DNA of 64,000 nucleotides from Arthrobacter sp. efr-133-R2A-120 (GCF_030209835.1 NZ_JARVRF010000011.1:1-64000); one strand, 5' to 3'; counted from the stretch's first letter, positions 17,932 to 26,782 are shown. Notes: generated by a model not told the origin, from the letters alone. Numbers and translations: made by a program.

Positions 17932-19230
17932 GTGACCCCGTCTTCCGCCGAGAAGGAACCCGCCGCCCTGGCCGAACTGTCCGCCGAAGAAAAGAAGGCG
18001 GCTCCAGCTGCGAAGCGTGCGGCAACGCGTGCTGCCAACACTTCGACTGCAGGTGCAGAGAAGCCGGCACCCAAGAAGCGCGGGCCCAAGCCCGGCGCCA
18101 AGGCCGCTGCCGAAGCAGCCAACAAGTCCGCCGGCGCCGACGAGGACTCCGAAGAAGAAGTCGAGGATTTTGACGCCGTCGTTCCCGACGAAGCAGAGCT
18201 CACTGAGGAAGTCGAAGAAGGCGAAGAGGGCAAGAAGCCGGCCGCGACCGGTTCCGGCTTTGTCTACTCGGATGCCGACGACGACGACGCGCCTGTCCAG
18301 CAGGTCATGTCTGCAGGCGCCACGGCCGACCCCGTCAAGGACTATCTGAAGCAGATCGGCAAGGTTGCCCTGCTGAATGCGGAGCAGGAAGTCGACCTTG
18401 CGCTCCGCATTGAAGCCGGCCTCTTCGCCGAAGAGAAGATCAACGCCGATGACGGCTCCATGGACCCGAAGCTCAAGCGTGAGCTCGAGTTCATCATCCA
18501 CGACGGCAAGAGGGCCAAGAACCACCTCCTCGAAGCCAACCTGCGCCTCGTGGTCTCCCTGGCCAAGCGCTACACCGGCCGCGGCATGCTGTTCCTGGAC
18601 CTCATCCAGGAAGGCAACCTGGGCCTGATCCGTGCAGTGGAGAAGTTCGACTACACCAAGGGCTTCAAGTTCTCCACCTACGCCACATGGTGGATCCGCC
18701 AGGCGATCACCCGCGCCATGGCTGACCAGGCCCGTACCATCCGCATCCCCGTGCACATGGTTGAAGTCATCAACAAGCTGGCACGCGTTCAGCGCCAGAT
18801 GCTGCAGGACCTTGGACGTGAACCTACGCCTGAGGAATTGGCCCTCGAACTGGACATGACTCCCGAGAAGGTCGTTGAAGTCCAGAAGTACGGCCGCGAG
18901 CCCATCTCGCTGCACACCCCGCTTGGCGAAGACGGCGATTCCGAATTCGGCGACCTCATCGAGGACTCCGAAGCCGTTGTACCGGCAGACGCCGTGAGCT
19001 TCACGCTCCTCCAGGAGCAGTTGCACTCGGTGCTCGATACCCTGTCCGAGCGCGAAGCAGGCGTCGTCGCGATGCGATTCGGCCTTACCGACGGCCAGCC
19101 GAAGACTTTAGACGAAATCGGCAAGGTCTATGGAGTCACCCGCGAACGCATCCGTCAGATCGAATCGAAGACGATGTCCAAGCTGCGCCACCCCTCGCGG
19201 TCGCAGGTCCTGCGCGACTACCTTGACTAA
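17932..19230 (+). CDS. sigA: Primary RNA polymerase sigma factor (sigma-70 group 1)
   Basis: Housekeeping sigma factor, 432 residues. A Lys/Ala- and Glu-rich N-terminal extension (1-125) as in HrdB-type factors is followed by region 1.2 ([16 protein letters not shown]). Region 2 includes the -10 recognition and melting segment ([21 protein letters not shown]), then come region 3 and region 4.2 ([20 protein letters not shown]). The GTG at 17932 has GAAAGG seven bases upstream. A bidirectional terminator follows the stop. Promoter candidates include a SigR-like element, suggesting oxidative or thiol stress input. Confidence 0.96.
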   Translation: MTPSSAEKEPAALAELSAEEKKAAPAAKRAATRAANTSTAGAEKPAPKKRGPKPGAKAAAEAANKSAGADEDSEEEVEDFDAVVPDEAELTEEVEEGEEGKKPAATGSGFVYSDADDDDAPVQQVMSAGATADPVKDYLKQIGKVALLNAEQEVDLALRIEAGLFAEEKINADDGSMDPKLKRELEFIIHDGKRAKNHLLEANLRLVVSLAKRYTGRGMLFLDLIQEGNLGLIRAVEKFDYTKGFKFSTYATWWIRQAITRAMADQARTIRIPVHMVEVINKLARVQRQMLQDLGREPTPEELALELDMTPEKVVEVQKYGREPISLHTPLGEDGDSEFGDLIEDSEAVVPADAVSFTLLQEQLHSVLDTLSEREAGVVAMRFGLTDGQPKTLDEIGKVYGVTRERIRQIESKTMSKLRHPSRSQVLRDYLD

Positions 19231-19264
19231 AGCAAGGGACGTGCCTTAACCGGCACAGCCCGTC

Positions 19265-19304
19265 AAAAAAGTGGACCTCCGGAATTCCCGGGGTCCACTT
19301 TTTG
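19265..19304. terminator. Bidirectional terminator between sigA and MocR gene
   Basis: AAAAAAGTGGACC and GGTCCACTTTTT arms flank a CCGGAATTCCCGG loop that itself can pair. A and T runs on the two sides allow termination on both strands, and it lies between the two convergent genes. Confidence 0.9.
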
Positions 19305-19307
19305 CAT

Positions 19308-20720
19308 CTAAGGGCTGTTCCGTTCGAGCGCTTGGCCGAGGATGCGGGCACCTTCCGGGAAGGCGGAGGGGTTGGGTCCTGCGTAGTTGAGACGGATGAA
19401 CGGGCCCGCCGATTCGGCCGGGAACCATTCGGTACCGACCGCGATCATCACCCCGGCGCTCTCGCAATCACGGGTCAGCTTTTCGAGGTCCGTGCCGTCG
19501 GGCAGGCGTGCCCAGAGGTTCAGCCCTCCCTTGGGGATGAGGCTGAGGTGCGCCTGCGGCACGTGCTCGCGCAGGCTCGTGACAAGGAGGTCGCGGCGTG
19601 ACTGGAGCTGATGGCGGAGGCTGCGCAGATGCGTCTGCCAGGCCGGCTGTGTGACGACATCGAGTGCCGCGGCCTGCAGCAATCCGCTGACATACATCGA
19701 CTCGGCCGCGCGGTCCGCAAGGATGCGTTCGCGGGCGGGGCCGCGCGCGATGACGGCGGCAACGCGGATGGCGGGTGAAACACTTTTCGTGAGGGAACGT
19801 AGATAGACCACGTGGCCGGAGTCGTCACGTGCGGCGATGGGAACGGGCGTCGACGTGATGCCGAAGTCGTGGGCCCAGTCGTCCTCGACGAGGAACGCGC
19901 CGTACTCCCGGACGACGTCCAGGACTTCCTCACCCCGACGGGTGGACCATTGCGCTCCGGTGGGATTGGCATAGTTCGGCTGGGCGTAGAACAACCGTGC
20001 GCCCGTCTCCTCAAAGGCCCTGGCCAATTCTTCCGGGTCCGGCCCATCGGCTCCGCTGGGCACCGGGACGATGCGGACTCCGGCTTGCGTCGCGGCCAGG
20101 ATGGCTCCCCAGTAGCTCGGGGATTCCATCAGGAGGGGCTGCCCATGGCCGACCAACGCGGTGAAGATGGAGCTGAGGCCGCCTTGGCTACCCGGCAGCA
20201 CGATGACGTCGCTCGGTGTCGGCGGGGTGAGCCCTGCCGGCGTCGCGGTGCCGAGTTCGTGCGCGAACCAGGACTGCAACTCGGGAAGCCCTGCAGCGGG
20301 TGGCCGGGACAAAGCAGCATCGCCCCGGGCCGCCCGGGCGAGAGCGGCCCGCACAAGCCGCTCCGGCAGGAGTTCGCGGTCAGGGTATCCGGAGTGGAAG
20401 GCGATGGTGTCATTTGAGGTGTTGCGCATCGTGCTAGAGGCCGAGCGGGGAGGCGCCTGCGGTGCTCGGAGCGCCGCAGTCTGCCAGCCGTAGTCCGAGG
20501 GGCGGGCCGTCCGGACGGCTCGTACGAAGGTCCCGACGCCGGGCCGGCTCTCGATCAAGCCCTGCGAAGTGAGCGCTTGCAAGGCTTTCTGCACCGTCAC
20601 GGGACTGGCCTGGTACTCGGCAACGAGAGACCGTGTGGACGGCAATCGGGATCCCGGCGCGGCCCGGGCGATCCATTCACGCAGTCGCGCCGCAATCCTG
20701 GAACTGCTATCGTTGTTCAT
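19308..20720 (-). CDS. MocR/PdxR-type regulator (GntR helix-turn-helix fused to aminotransferase fold)
   Basis: A 470-residue PLP-dependent regulator. The GntR-type winged helix lies at about 1-75 (SRIAARLREWIARAAPGSRLPSTRSLVAEYQASPVTVQKALQAL). A class-I aminotransferase fold fills the rest, with YAQPNYANPTGAQWS and the PLP-binding lysine in RSLTKSVSP. These proteins usually control the divergent neighbour, here an EamA-type exporter. The ATG at 20720 fits the HTH start. A TACTAT box eight bases before it suggests a leaderless mRNA, and a 14-bp palindrome lies just upstream. The effector ligand is unknown. Confidence 0.9.
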   Translation of the reverse strand: MNNDSSSRIAARLREWIARAAPGSRLPSTRSLVAEYQASPVTVQKALQALTSQGLIESRPGVGTFVRAVRTARPSDYGWQTAALRAPQAPPRSASSTMRNTSNDTIAFHSGYPDRELLPERLVRAALARAARGDAALSRPPAAGLPELQSWFAHELGTATPAGLTPPTPSDVIVLPGSQGGLSSIFTALVGHGQPLLMESPSYWGAILAATQAGVRIVPVPSGADGPDPEELARAFEETGARLFYAQPNYANPTGAQWSTRRGEEVLDVVREYGAFLVEDDWAHDFGITSTPVPIAARDDSGHVVYLRSLTKSVSPAIRVAAVIARGPARERILADRAAESMYVSGLLQAAALDVVTQPAWQTHLRSLRHQLQSRRDLLVTSLREHVPQAHLSLIPKGGLNLWARLPDGTDLEKLTRDCESAGVMIAVGTEWFPAESAGPFIRLNYAGPNPSAFPEGARILGQALERNSP

Positions 20721-21660
20721 GAGATACAATAGTAGCGCTACTACGCTTATTCGCCCAGTGATACCGTCCAGCTCCGCCACGGGCCTTTGGTGGGGCCTCC
20801 TGGGAGTAGCGGCGTTCTCGTTCACCGTTCCCTTCACTCGTGTGGCGGTTGGTGGCTTGTCGCCCCTGTTCATCGGCTCCGGCCGTGCCGTCGTCGCGGC
20901 GATACTCGCTGCATTCGCCCTCTCGCTCACCAGGCAGCGCCTTCCGCGAGGCAAGCAATGGGCGCGGCTCGCGGTGGTCGCCGCCGGTATTGTTATCGGC
21001 TTTCCGTTGCTCACGTCGTTCGCGCTGACGACGGCGCCGGCCAGTCATGGTGCCGTCGTCATCGCCCTGCTGCCGGCAGCAACGGCAACCGCCGCAGTGA
21101 TTCGCGGGCGTGAGCATCCGCCTGTCGCTTTCTGGCTGGTCACAGCCGTAGGGGCCGTTGCGGCCATTGCATTCGCATTTGCCCAGTCCGGTGGGTTCGG
21201 GCAACTCAACTGGGCGGATGTGCTGCTCCTCGGTGCTGTCATTGCCGCGGCGATCGGTTACGCGGAGGGTGGCCTGCTCGCCCGCGAACTAGGTGCATGG
21301 CAGACCGTATCTTGGGCGCTTGTCCTGGCGTTGCCGTTGATGGCCGGCCTGACAGCGCTCTCCATGGCCCAGCAGCCGCCGTCAGCCTCGCCGGTCCAGT
21401 GGGCTGCTTTTGCATACCTCGGAGTCGTCAGCATGTTCTTCGGCTTCTTCGCCTGGTACCGGGGCCTCGCCATTGGACCCATGGCCAAGGTCAGCCAGGT
21501 ACAACTCATCCAGCCCGTGCTGAGCATTCTTTGGGCAGGGCTGCTGCTCGGCGAATCCCTGGGCTGGGCCACGATTATCGGTGGGCTGGCTGTCATCGTC
21601 TGCGCCGGCGTCGCTGTCCGGGTCCGGCTCAATCCGCAGCCCGCGGAACAAAGCCGCTGA
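20719..21660 (+). CDS. EamA/DMT-family transporter
   Basis: Ten-helix drug/metabolite transporter-type permease, 313 residues from the ATG at 20719 or 300 from the GTG at 20758. Family features include GLLGVAAFSFTVPFTRVA in helix 1, the GFFAWYRGLAIGPMAKVSQVQLIQPV repeat signature and the last helix GESLGWATIIGGLAVIVCAG. The ATG start shares two bases with the start codon of the divergent MocR-type gene and leaves no room for a promoter, so the GTG at 20758, past the palindrome, may be the true start. Probably exports an amino acid or related amine under control of the neighbouring regulator. Confidence 0.85.
   Translation: MRYNSSATTLIRPVIPSSSATGLWWGLLGVAAFSFTVPFTRVAVGGLSPLFIGSGRAVVAAILAAFALSLTRQRLPRGKQWARLAVVAAGIVIGFPLLTSFALTTAPASHGAVVIALLPAATATAAVIRGREHPPVAFWLVTAVGAVAAIAFAFAQSGGFGQLNWADVLLLGAVIAAAIGYAEGGLLARELGAWQTVSWALVLALPLMAGLTALSMAQQPPSASPVQWAAFAYLGVVSMFFGFFAWYRGLAIGPMAKVSQVQLIQPVLSILWAGLLLGESLGWATIIGGLAVIVCAGVAVRVRLNPQPAEQSR
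20730..20743. promoter_or_regulatory. Palindromic operator candidate between MocR-type regulator and EamA
   Basis: AGTAGCGCTACT, extended by one matched base each side (TAGTAGCGCTACTA), is a perfect 14-bp palindrome. It overlaps the TACTAT box of the regulator on the minus strand and lies before the GTG of the transporter, the place expected for autoregulation and divergent control. Confidence 0.55.
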
Positions 21661-21678
21661 AGCCCAACAGAACCCCAA

Positions 21679-21707
21679 AACCGCACGTCACATAACCGCA
21701 CGTCACA
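21679..21707 (+). repeat. Two tandem 14-bp direct repeats before the PaiB-like gene
   Basis: AACCGCACGTCACA occurs twice with a 15-base period, 21 bases upstream of the next start codon. It is either a small tandem duplication or a double regulator site. Confidence 0.6.
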
Positions 21708-21727
21708 AAATAGGAAGAATAGAACCC

Positions 21728-22378
21728 ATGTACATCCCAGCGCATTTCGCGGCCGGTCCTGACGTGATCCACGACCTCCTGACGCGGCCAAGTGCGGCGA
21801 ATCTGGTCACCATGTCGCCGCAGGGCCTGCTTGCCACGTTCCTGCCGCTCATCTACGATCCCGCGATCGGTGAACACGGTGCACTCCACGGACATCTCGC
21901 CCGGACCAACCCGCAATGGTCCGAGCCGGCGATCGGGGAATCGCTCGTGATCATCCAGGGTGCGGACGCCTACATCTCGCCCTCTTGGTACGCATCGAAG
22001 GAAGAACATGGACGCGTCGTCCCGACCTGGAATTACTCCACGGCGCACGTCTACGGCAAGCTTGCCGTCCACGATGATGCGGCGTGGCTCGGGAACCATG
22101 TCAGGCGCCTGACCGAGCTCAACGAAGCCCGTTCCGAGCGGCCGTGGTCCGCGGACGACGCGCCGGAGCGCTACGTCTCCGGCCAGTTGCGTGCCATCGT
22201 CGGCATAGAACTGGTGATCACCCGCATCGAAGCGAAAGCCAAACTGAGCCAGAACCGGCCGGACGCGGACATCGACGGGGTCGTGGCAGGGCTCGACGCC
22301 CAAGGCCACAAGGAGATCGCAGCCGACGTTGCCCGCGCCCGGCAGGTAAGACCGCGCCGGGACGCCGGCCGCGTCTAG
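21728..22378 (+). CDS. PaiB-family FMN-binding negative transcriptional regulator
   Basis: A 216-residue member of the PaiB family, which has a split-barrel flavin fold. It opens MYIPAHFAAGPDVIHDLLTRPSAANLVT, and the family signatures HGHLARTNPQW, ISPSWYASKEEHGRVVPTWNYSTAHVYG and GIELVITRIEAKAKLSQNR are all present. In Bacillus, PaiB affects protease and sporulation genes, but many homologues are probably flavin enzymes. The ATG at 21728 follows GGAAG by ten bases. It lies 67 bases after the EamA gene and may be co-transcribed. Confidence 0.9.
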   Translation: MYIPAHFAAGPDVIHDLLTRPSAANLVTMSPQGLLATFLPLIYDPAIGEHGALHGHLARTNPQWSEPAIGESLVIIQGADAYISPSWYASKEEHGRVVPTWNYSTAHVYGKLAVHDDAAWLGNHVRRLTELNEARSERPWSADDAPERYVSGQLRAIVGIELVITRIEAKAKLSQNRPDADIDGVVAGLDAQGHKEIAADVARARQVRPRRDAGRV

Positions 22379-22437
22379 GCAACGCCCTCCGCCTAGGCAA
22401 TTCCCTCGCCTAGGCGGGGGAGCTCCCCCTTAACGCA

Positions 22438-22467
22438 ACGGCCCCCTCCGTCCGGAGGGGGCCGTTG
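22438..22467. terminator. Hairpin terminator between convergent genes
   Basis: ACGGCCCCCTCC and GGAGGGGGCCGT pair around GTCC. It sits between the PaiB-like gene and the zinc-ribbon gene. The T run is weak, but the stem is long and GC-rich. Confidence 0.75.
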
Positions 22468-22517
22468 TCTCTATGAAGTTTTGTCAGCCGGGTGGCCGTT
22501 GGGGCCAGCCATTTAGG

Positions 22518-22739
22518 CTAGTCAGCCAGGACGGGTTCCTTCTCCTGAAGGCGACTCGTCTCGTCGTGCCAGTCCGAGGTCATCGGCCGCAGCGTGGCCT
22601 CTACTGCACGTGCGTGGTGGCCGCAGAACAGCAGCTCACCGCCGGAGGACTCGAGTACAACGCGGACATATGCCTGGGCCCCGCAACGGTCGCACCGGTC
22701 GAGTGCATTGAGTGTGCGGTCTGCAACTGCTGTTGTCAT
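22518..22739 (-). CDS. DUF7455-type zinc-ribbon protein
   Basis: A 73-residue protein with C16-x2-C19 and C39-x-H41-H42, a likely single zinc site (RCDRCGAQAYVRV...LLFCGHHAR). Such small actinobacterial proteins commonly sit beside the topoisomerase B gene. The ATG at 22739 has a perfect AGGAGG six bases upstream, which decides the start over a longer frame. Function unknown; a nucleic-acid or protein-binding role is possible. Confidence 0.85.
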   Translation of the reverse strand: MTTAVADRTLNALDRCDRCGAQAYVRVVLESSGGELLFCGHHARAVEATLRPMTSDWHDETSRLQEKEPVLAD

Positions 22740-22925
22740 GTTCGGCCTCCTTAGTAGTTCTGTGTATCCATATAACCAGCATTCGAAGCAAAACCATGGC
22801 AAGGATGGGTCACGTTCGCTGTCCGCGTATCACATGTGCGTAACACCGGGAAGTGGCGTCCAGCACGATTGGGAGTGGCAGCTCTCGTCCGGGCTCCGGG
22901 GCAGCTAGCCTAGGAGGAGTGTTTT

Positions 22926-25070
22926 TTGCCTCTGTTACACCCCCGAAGGAGCGCCCCGCCCGTGGCACCGAGTTCTGAATACAACGCCCGGCACCTTTCA
23001 GTTTTGGAAGGCCTGGAGGCCGTCCGCAAGCGTCCGGGCATGTACATCGGTTCCACCGACTCACGCGGCCTCATGCACTGCTTGTGGGAGATCATCGACA
23101 ACTCCGTGGACGAAGCGCTGGCGGGCTTCGGGCACGACATCCAGATCATCCTCCACGCGGACAATTCAGTGGAAATCCACGACGACGGCCGCGGCATCCC
23201 CGTGGACCTGGAACCCAAGACCGGGCTCACCGGCGTCGAAGTTGTCTTCACGAAACTTCACGCGGGCGGAAAGTTCGGTGGCGGTTCCTACACGGCGTCC
23301 GGCGGTCTGCACGGCGTTGGCGCGTCCGTGGTGAACGCGCTCTCGGCCCGTCTGGACGTGCAGGTGGACCGCGGCGGAAAGACATACCAGATGTCTTTCC
23401 GCCGGGGCGAGCCCGGACGATTCAAGGACATCGGCTCGAAGCCCAGCCCGACGTCCGTCTTCGAACCGTTCGTCGAGAACTCGGTGCTCGACGTCGTGGG
23501 CAAGGCCAAGCGGGGCGTCACCGGCACCCGCATCCGCTACTGGGCGGACCGGCAGATCTTCACCCCGGATGCGAAGTTTGCCTACGAGGATCTGGCGGCG
23601 CGCGCCCGCCAAACGTCTTTCCTTGTTCCGGGACTCAAGCTCACGGTCCGTGACGAGCGCCGGCTCCCCGGCACGCCCGGCGAGAGCGGCCCGCACCAAG
23701 AGGTCTTCCACCACGACGGCGGCATTTCCGAATTCGTCGACTTCCTCGCCGCGGATTCGGGCGTCACGGATATTTGGCGGCTCCATGGCGCGGGCAAGTT
23801 CAAGGAAACAGTTCCGGTCCTTGACGAAAACGGGCACAGCAAGATCGCCGAAGTGGAGCGCGACTGTGAAGTGGACATCGCGCTCCGCTGGGGGATCGGC
23901 TACGAAACCACCATGCGTAGCTTCGTCAACATCATCGCCACGCCCAAGGGCGGCACGCACCAGGCAGGCTTCGAACAGGCCCTCCTGAAGACCTTCCGCA
24001 AGGCAGTCGAAACGAACGCACGCAAGCTCAAAGCGGGCAACGACAAGATTGAGAAGGACGACGTCCTCGCCGGCCTCACGGCAGTCCTGACGGTCCGCTT
24101 GGCGGAGCCGCAATTCGAGGGCCAGACCAAGGAAATCCTGGGCACTTCGGCCGTCAGGGCGATCGTTGCCAAGGTGGTCGAGGATGAGATCACCGCGCGC
24201 CTGAACTCGGCGAACCGCAACGACAAAGCCCAGTCCGCCCTGCTGCTCGAGAAAATCGTCAGCGAGATGAAGTCCCGCATCTCGGCACGCGTCCACAAGG
24301 AGACGCAGCGCCGGAAGAATGCGCTGGAAACCTCGTCGATGCCCACCAAGCTGGCAGATTGCCGCACGGACGACGTCGGGCGCTCCGAGTTGTTCATCGT
24401 GGAAGGTGACTCTGCCCTCGGCACCGCCAAGCTGGCGCGGTCCTCGGACTTCCAAGCTCTGTTGCCGATCCGTGGCAAGATCCTGAACGTGCAGAAAGCC
24501 TCGGTGGGTGACATGCTCTCCAACGCGGAGTGCGCAGCGCTCATCCAGGTGGTGGGTGCCGGTTCGGGCCGGAGCTTCGACATCGATGCCGCCCGGTACG
24601 GCAAGGTGATCCTGATGACCGATGCAGACGTCGACGGCGCCCACATCCGTACGCTGCTGCTCACCTTGTTCTTCCGGTACATGCGTCCCATGATCGACGA
24701 GGGCCGGGTATACGCGGCAGTGCCGCCGCTGCACCGGGTGGAAGTCATCAACGCGGGCCAGAAGGCCAACGAGATGATCTACACCTACTCGGAAGCCGAA
24801 CTGCACGTTCTGCTGGCCAGGCTCGCCAAGGAAGGCAAGCGCTACAAGGAGCCGATCCAGCGCTACAAGGGCCTCGGTGAAATGGATGCCGAGCAGCTCG
24901 CCGAGACCACCATGGACCCGCGCCACCGCACCCTCCGCAAGGTGGGCATCGAGAACGCCAAGATGGCCGAGGACACCTTCGACCTGCTGATGGGATCGGA
25001 CGTCGCCCCGCGCAAGGACTTCATTATCGCCGGCGCTGCGGACCTGGACCGGGAACGCATCGACGCCTGA
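22926..25070 (+). CDS. parE: Type IIA DNA topoisomerase B subunit (topoisomerase IV ParE / GyrB-like)
   Basis: ATPase and TOPRIM subunit of a type II topoisomerase. It is 714 residues from the TTG at 22926, which has AGGAGGAG six bases upstream, or 702 from the GTG at 22962, which has its own AAGGAG. GHKL motifs are EIIDNSVDEALAG, DDGRGIPVD and GGLHGVGASVVNALS. TOPRIM motifs are ELFIVEGDSA, PIRGKILNVQKA and DADVDGAHIRTLLL. The C-terminus carries RYKGLGEMDAEQLAETTMDP. The partner A subunit is encoded 10 kb to the right on the other strand. Its separation from dnaA-type genes favours the ParE label over GyrB. Confidence 0.93.
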   Translation: MPLLHPRRSAPPVAPSSEYNARHLSVLEGLEAVRKRPGMYIGSTDSRGLMHCLWEIIDNSVDEALAGFGHDIQIILHADNSVEIHDDGRGIPVDLEPKTGLTGVEVVFTKLHAGGKFGGGSYTASGGLHGVGASVVNALSARLDVQVDRGGKTYQMSFRRGEPGRFKDIGSKPSPTSVFEPFVENSVLDVVGKAKRGVTGTRIRYWADRQIFTPDAKFAYEDLAARARQTSFLVPGLKLTVRDERRLPGTPGESGPHQEVFHHDGGISEFVDFLAADSGVTDIWRLHGAGKFKETVPVLDENGHSKIAEVERDCEVDIALRWGIGYETTMRSFVNIIATPKGGTHQAGFEQALLKTFRKAVETNARKLKAGNDKIEKDDVLAGLTAVLTVRLAEPQFEGQTKEILGTSAVRAIVAKVVEDEITARLNSANRNDKAQSALLLEKIVSEMKSRISARVHKETQRRKNALETSSMPTKLADCRTDDVGRSELFIVEGDSALGTAKLARSSDFQALLPIRGKILNVQKASVGDMLSNAECAALIQVVGAGSGRSFDIDAARYGKVILMTDADVDGAHIRTLLLTLFFRYMRPMIDEGRVYAAVPPLHRVEVINAGQKANEMIYTYSEAELHVLLARLAKEGKRYKEPIQRYKGLGEMDAEQLAETTMDPRHRTLRKVGIENAKMAEDTFDLLMGSDVAPRKDFIIAGAADLDRERIDA

Positions 25071-25124
25071 TCCAGCTGGCCTGCGTTCAGCAGGCTCACC
25101 GAGCCCTTCAGGCCTGCCGGGCGT

Positions 25125-26117
25125 TCAGCCGAGCAAGCCCGGCACAATCAGCAGGCCTGTCGGCACGGCGAGCAACATGGCCGACGCCGCAAGGACCAGG
25201 GCGCGCTGGGCTGCCGGAAGCGGCGGCTTGGGTGAGAGCAGCCGGCTGACGCGCGACGCCGTCGTGCGGGGTGAATCGGCACCGCCCGTGCCGCTCAAGG
25301 TGCTGTCTTCGGGGGAAGCGTCCTGACCGCTTGTTCGGGGAGGCGCGAATTGCTCCACGGGACGGGCGGAACCGCTGGCCACGATCGCGATCGCTTTGAT
25401 GAGTGTCCCCTTGCTCTCGGTGCGCAGGGCCACGTCATCGGCGAGCATTTCGATCAAGGAGTTGACCGCGACCTGGGCGAGGCGCGTGGTGGGGAACCAA
25501 GGCAGTGCCTGGCGCCACGCCGCGAAGGCCCACAAGAGAAGGTCGTGGCGTTGCGAGAGGTGGGCATTCTCGTGGATGAGGACGGCCCGGAGTTCGGCAG
25601 GCTCCAGGGCAGCCATCAGGCCGTCGGACAAGACGGTCACGGACCTTGCGCCGCCGGGCAGGCAATAGGCAACGGGGGAGTCGTGGTTGATGACCACGGT
25701 GCCGGTGCCGTCGTCGGACGGTGAGGCCAGAAGCGCGAGGAGTTCGCGGTGCCTCCGGCGCTGCCGTTCGATCTTGACGTAGGTGAGCAGCAGGGTGAAG
25801 ACGAGATGGGCGCTCAGCAGTGCCGCGGCGGACAAAGCGAACAAGTGCCAGAAGCCCAGTGCCGTGGTGGGCTCGTTGTGAAGCACCATGCCGGCCAGGG
25901 AACGCAGGCCCGCAATGAGGTTGTCGCCGATAGGCTCAAGCCCGTAGACGAGCATGGCCCCGATCATGGACAGGCCACCGGCGAGTGCGATGGCTTGCCA
26001 GAGGACCATGGCCATGAAAGGCGCGCGCGACGGCCATTCGGCGCGCGACAAGAGGACAGGAACCGGCCAAGCCAGCACCAAAGCAAGGACCGCCAGAAAA
26101 TATGAGGTCCAGAACAT
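25125..26117 (-). CDS. M56 (BlaR1-type) membrane metallopeptidase
   Basis: A 330-residue membrane protease. About three N-terminal helices (4-25, 35-58, 88-110) come before a cytoplasmic peptidase region. The zinc motif HENAH is near 181-185 (RAVLIHENAHLSQRHDLLLW), with a downstream EMLADDVAL stretch supplying the third ligand. A C-terminal helix closes the protein. It lacks the penicillin-binding sensor domain of true BlaR1, so the signal is not a beta-lactam by sequence. It starts six bases after the BlaI-type gene. I infer it cleaves or inactivates that repressor in response to an envelope or respiratory signal. Confidence 0.9.
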   Translation of the reverse strand: MFWTSYFLAVLALVLAWPVPVLLSRAEWPSRAPFMAMVLWQAIALAGGLSMIGAMLVYGLEPIGDNLIAGLRSLAGMVLHNEPTTALGFWHLFALSAAALLSAHLVFTLLLTYVKIERQRRRHRELLALLASPSDDGTGTVVINHDSPVAYCLPGGARSVTVLSDGLMAALEPAELRAVLIHENAHLSQRHDLLLWAFAAWRQALPWFPTTRLAQVAVNSLIEMLADDVALRTESKGTLIKAIAIVASGSARPVEQFAPPRTSGQDASPEDSTLSGTGGADSPRTTASRVSRLLSPKPPLPAAQRALVLAASAMLLAVPTGLLIVPGLLG

Positions 26118-26123
26118 GGGTGG

Positions 26124-26510
26124 TTAGTTTTTGCCGAGCAGCTTGCGCAGCGTGGCAGCTTCACTCTCGCTCACGGAACCGATGAACCGGGCCAGCACGG
26201 CCTCGCGGTCCGGGGCGGAGCCGAGGGCCTCGTGCATGAGGTCCGCTGTGTGGTCCGCGCGGCTCGAAACAGCCTGGTAGCGGTGCGGGCGGGTGCCGCG
26301 TTCGCGCTCCACGAGGCCCTTCTTCTCAAGACGGGACAAGACCGTCAGCACTGTGGTGACTGCGAGGTCCTTGCCTTGGTGTCCTGCAATGCCATCCGTG
26401 GCGGCAGAATCCTGCGCCAGCAGATCACGAAGTTTGTTGGCTGTCGCAGCCTCCTGGCCCGCCCAAAGGAGATCCATGACCGCCCGTTCCAGTTCGCCAA
26501 GACTTGCCAT
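26124..26510 (-). CDS. BlaI/MecI/CopY-family transcriptional repressor
   Basis: A 128-residue winged-helix repressor. The opening LGELERAVMDLLWAGQEAATANKLRDLL and the recognition region DLAVTTVLTVLSRLEKKGLVERERGTRPHRYQAV match BlaI/MecI. A dimerisation tail follows, with the cleavage region typical of the family (HEALGSAPDREAVLARFIGSVS). The ATG at 26510 is chosen over the TTG one codon earlier. The M56 peptidase gene follows in the same operon. Three matching palindromes lie in the 272-base divergent region to cydA and are its likely targets. Confidence 0.93.
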   Translation of the reverse strand: MASLGELERAVMDLLWAGQEAATANKLRDLLAQDSAATDGIAGHQGKDLAVTTVLTVLSRLEKKGLVERERGTRPHRYQAVSSRADHTADLMHEALGSAPDREAVLARFIGSVSESEAATLRKLLGKN

Positions 26511-26611
26511 CAATGCATCCCTACTTTCCGCACTTGCCGCCCGTCGTATGGGCCGGGGGAAGTGCGATGATCCAACATTCCACCCTCAATCTACCGCTTT
26601 TTAGGCGACGA

Positions 26612-26628
26612 TTCTACGTGAGGTAGAA
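26612..26628. promoter_or_regulatory. BlaI-type operator 1 (TTCTAC-N5-GTAGAA)
   Basis: A perfect 6-5-6 inverted repeat 102 bases upstream of the repressor gene. It is the copy nearest the repressor, so it is the best candidate for autoregulation. BlaI-family operators share a TAC...GTA core, which this has. Confidence 0.7.
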
Positions 26629-26699
26629 CATGCGGCGCGTCGTGTCCTTGCGGCACTGTGACGCCACTGGAAGAGTGGTGAGCACATCGCAAGGGAGTG

Positions 26700-26716
26700 T
26701 TCTACACTGTGTAGAA
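26700..26716. promoter_or_regulatory. BlaI-type operator 2 (TTCTAC-N5-GTAGAA)
   Basis: Perfect 6-5-6 inverted repeat with spacer ACTGT, 67 bases before the cydA start. Together with operator 3, 25 bases away centre to centre, it would place two dimers over the cydA promoter. Confidence 0.72.
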
Positions 26717-26724
26717 GTAGTTGT

Positions 26725-26741
26725 TTCTACGCAACGTAGAA
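26725..26741. promoter_or_regulatory. BlaI-type operator 3 (TTCTAC-N5-GTAGAA)
   Basis: Perfect 6-5-6 inverted repeat with spacer GCAAC, 42 bases before the cydA start. Both outer arms are identical to operators 1 and 2, so chance is unlikely. Confidence 0.72.
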
Positions 26742-26782
26742 AATGGACGCCGCAAGCGGGCGGCGGGACAATAAGGACAGCC

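Noticed and set aside
25125..26510. Beta-lactam resistance operon (blaR-blaI)
   Set aside because: No penicillin-sensor domain in the M56 protein and no beta-lactamase nearby; cyd genes are the evident target.
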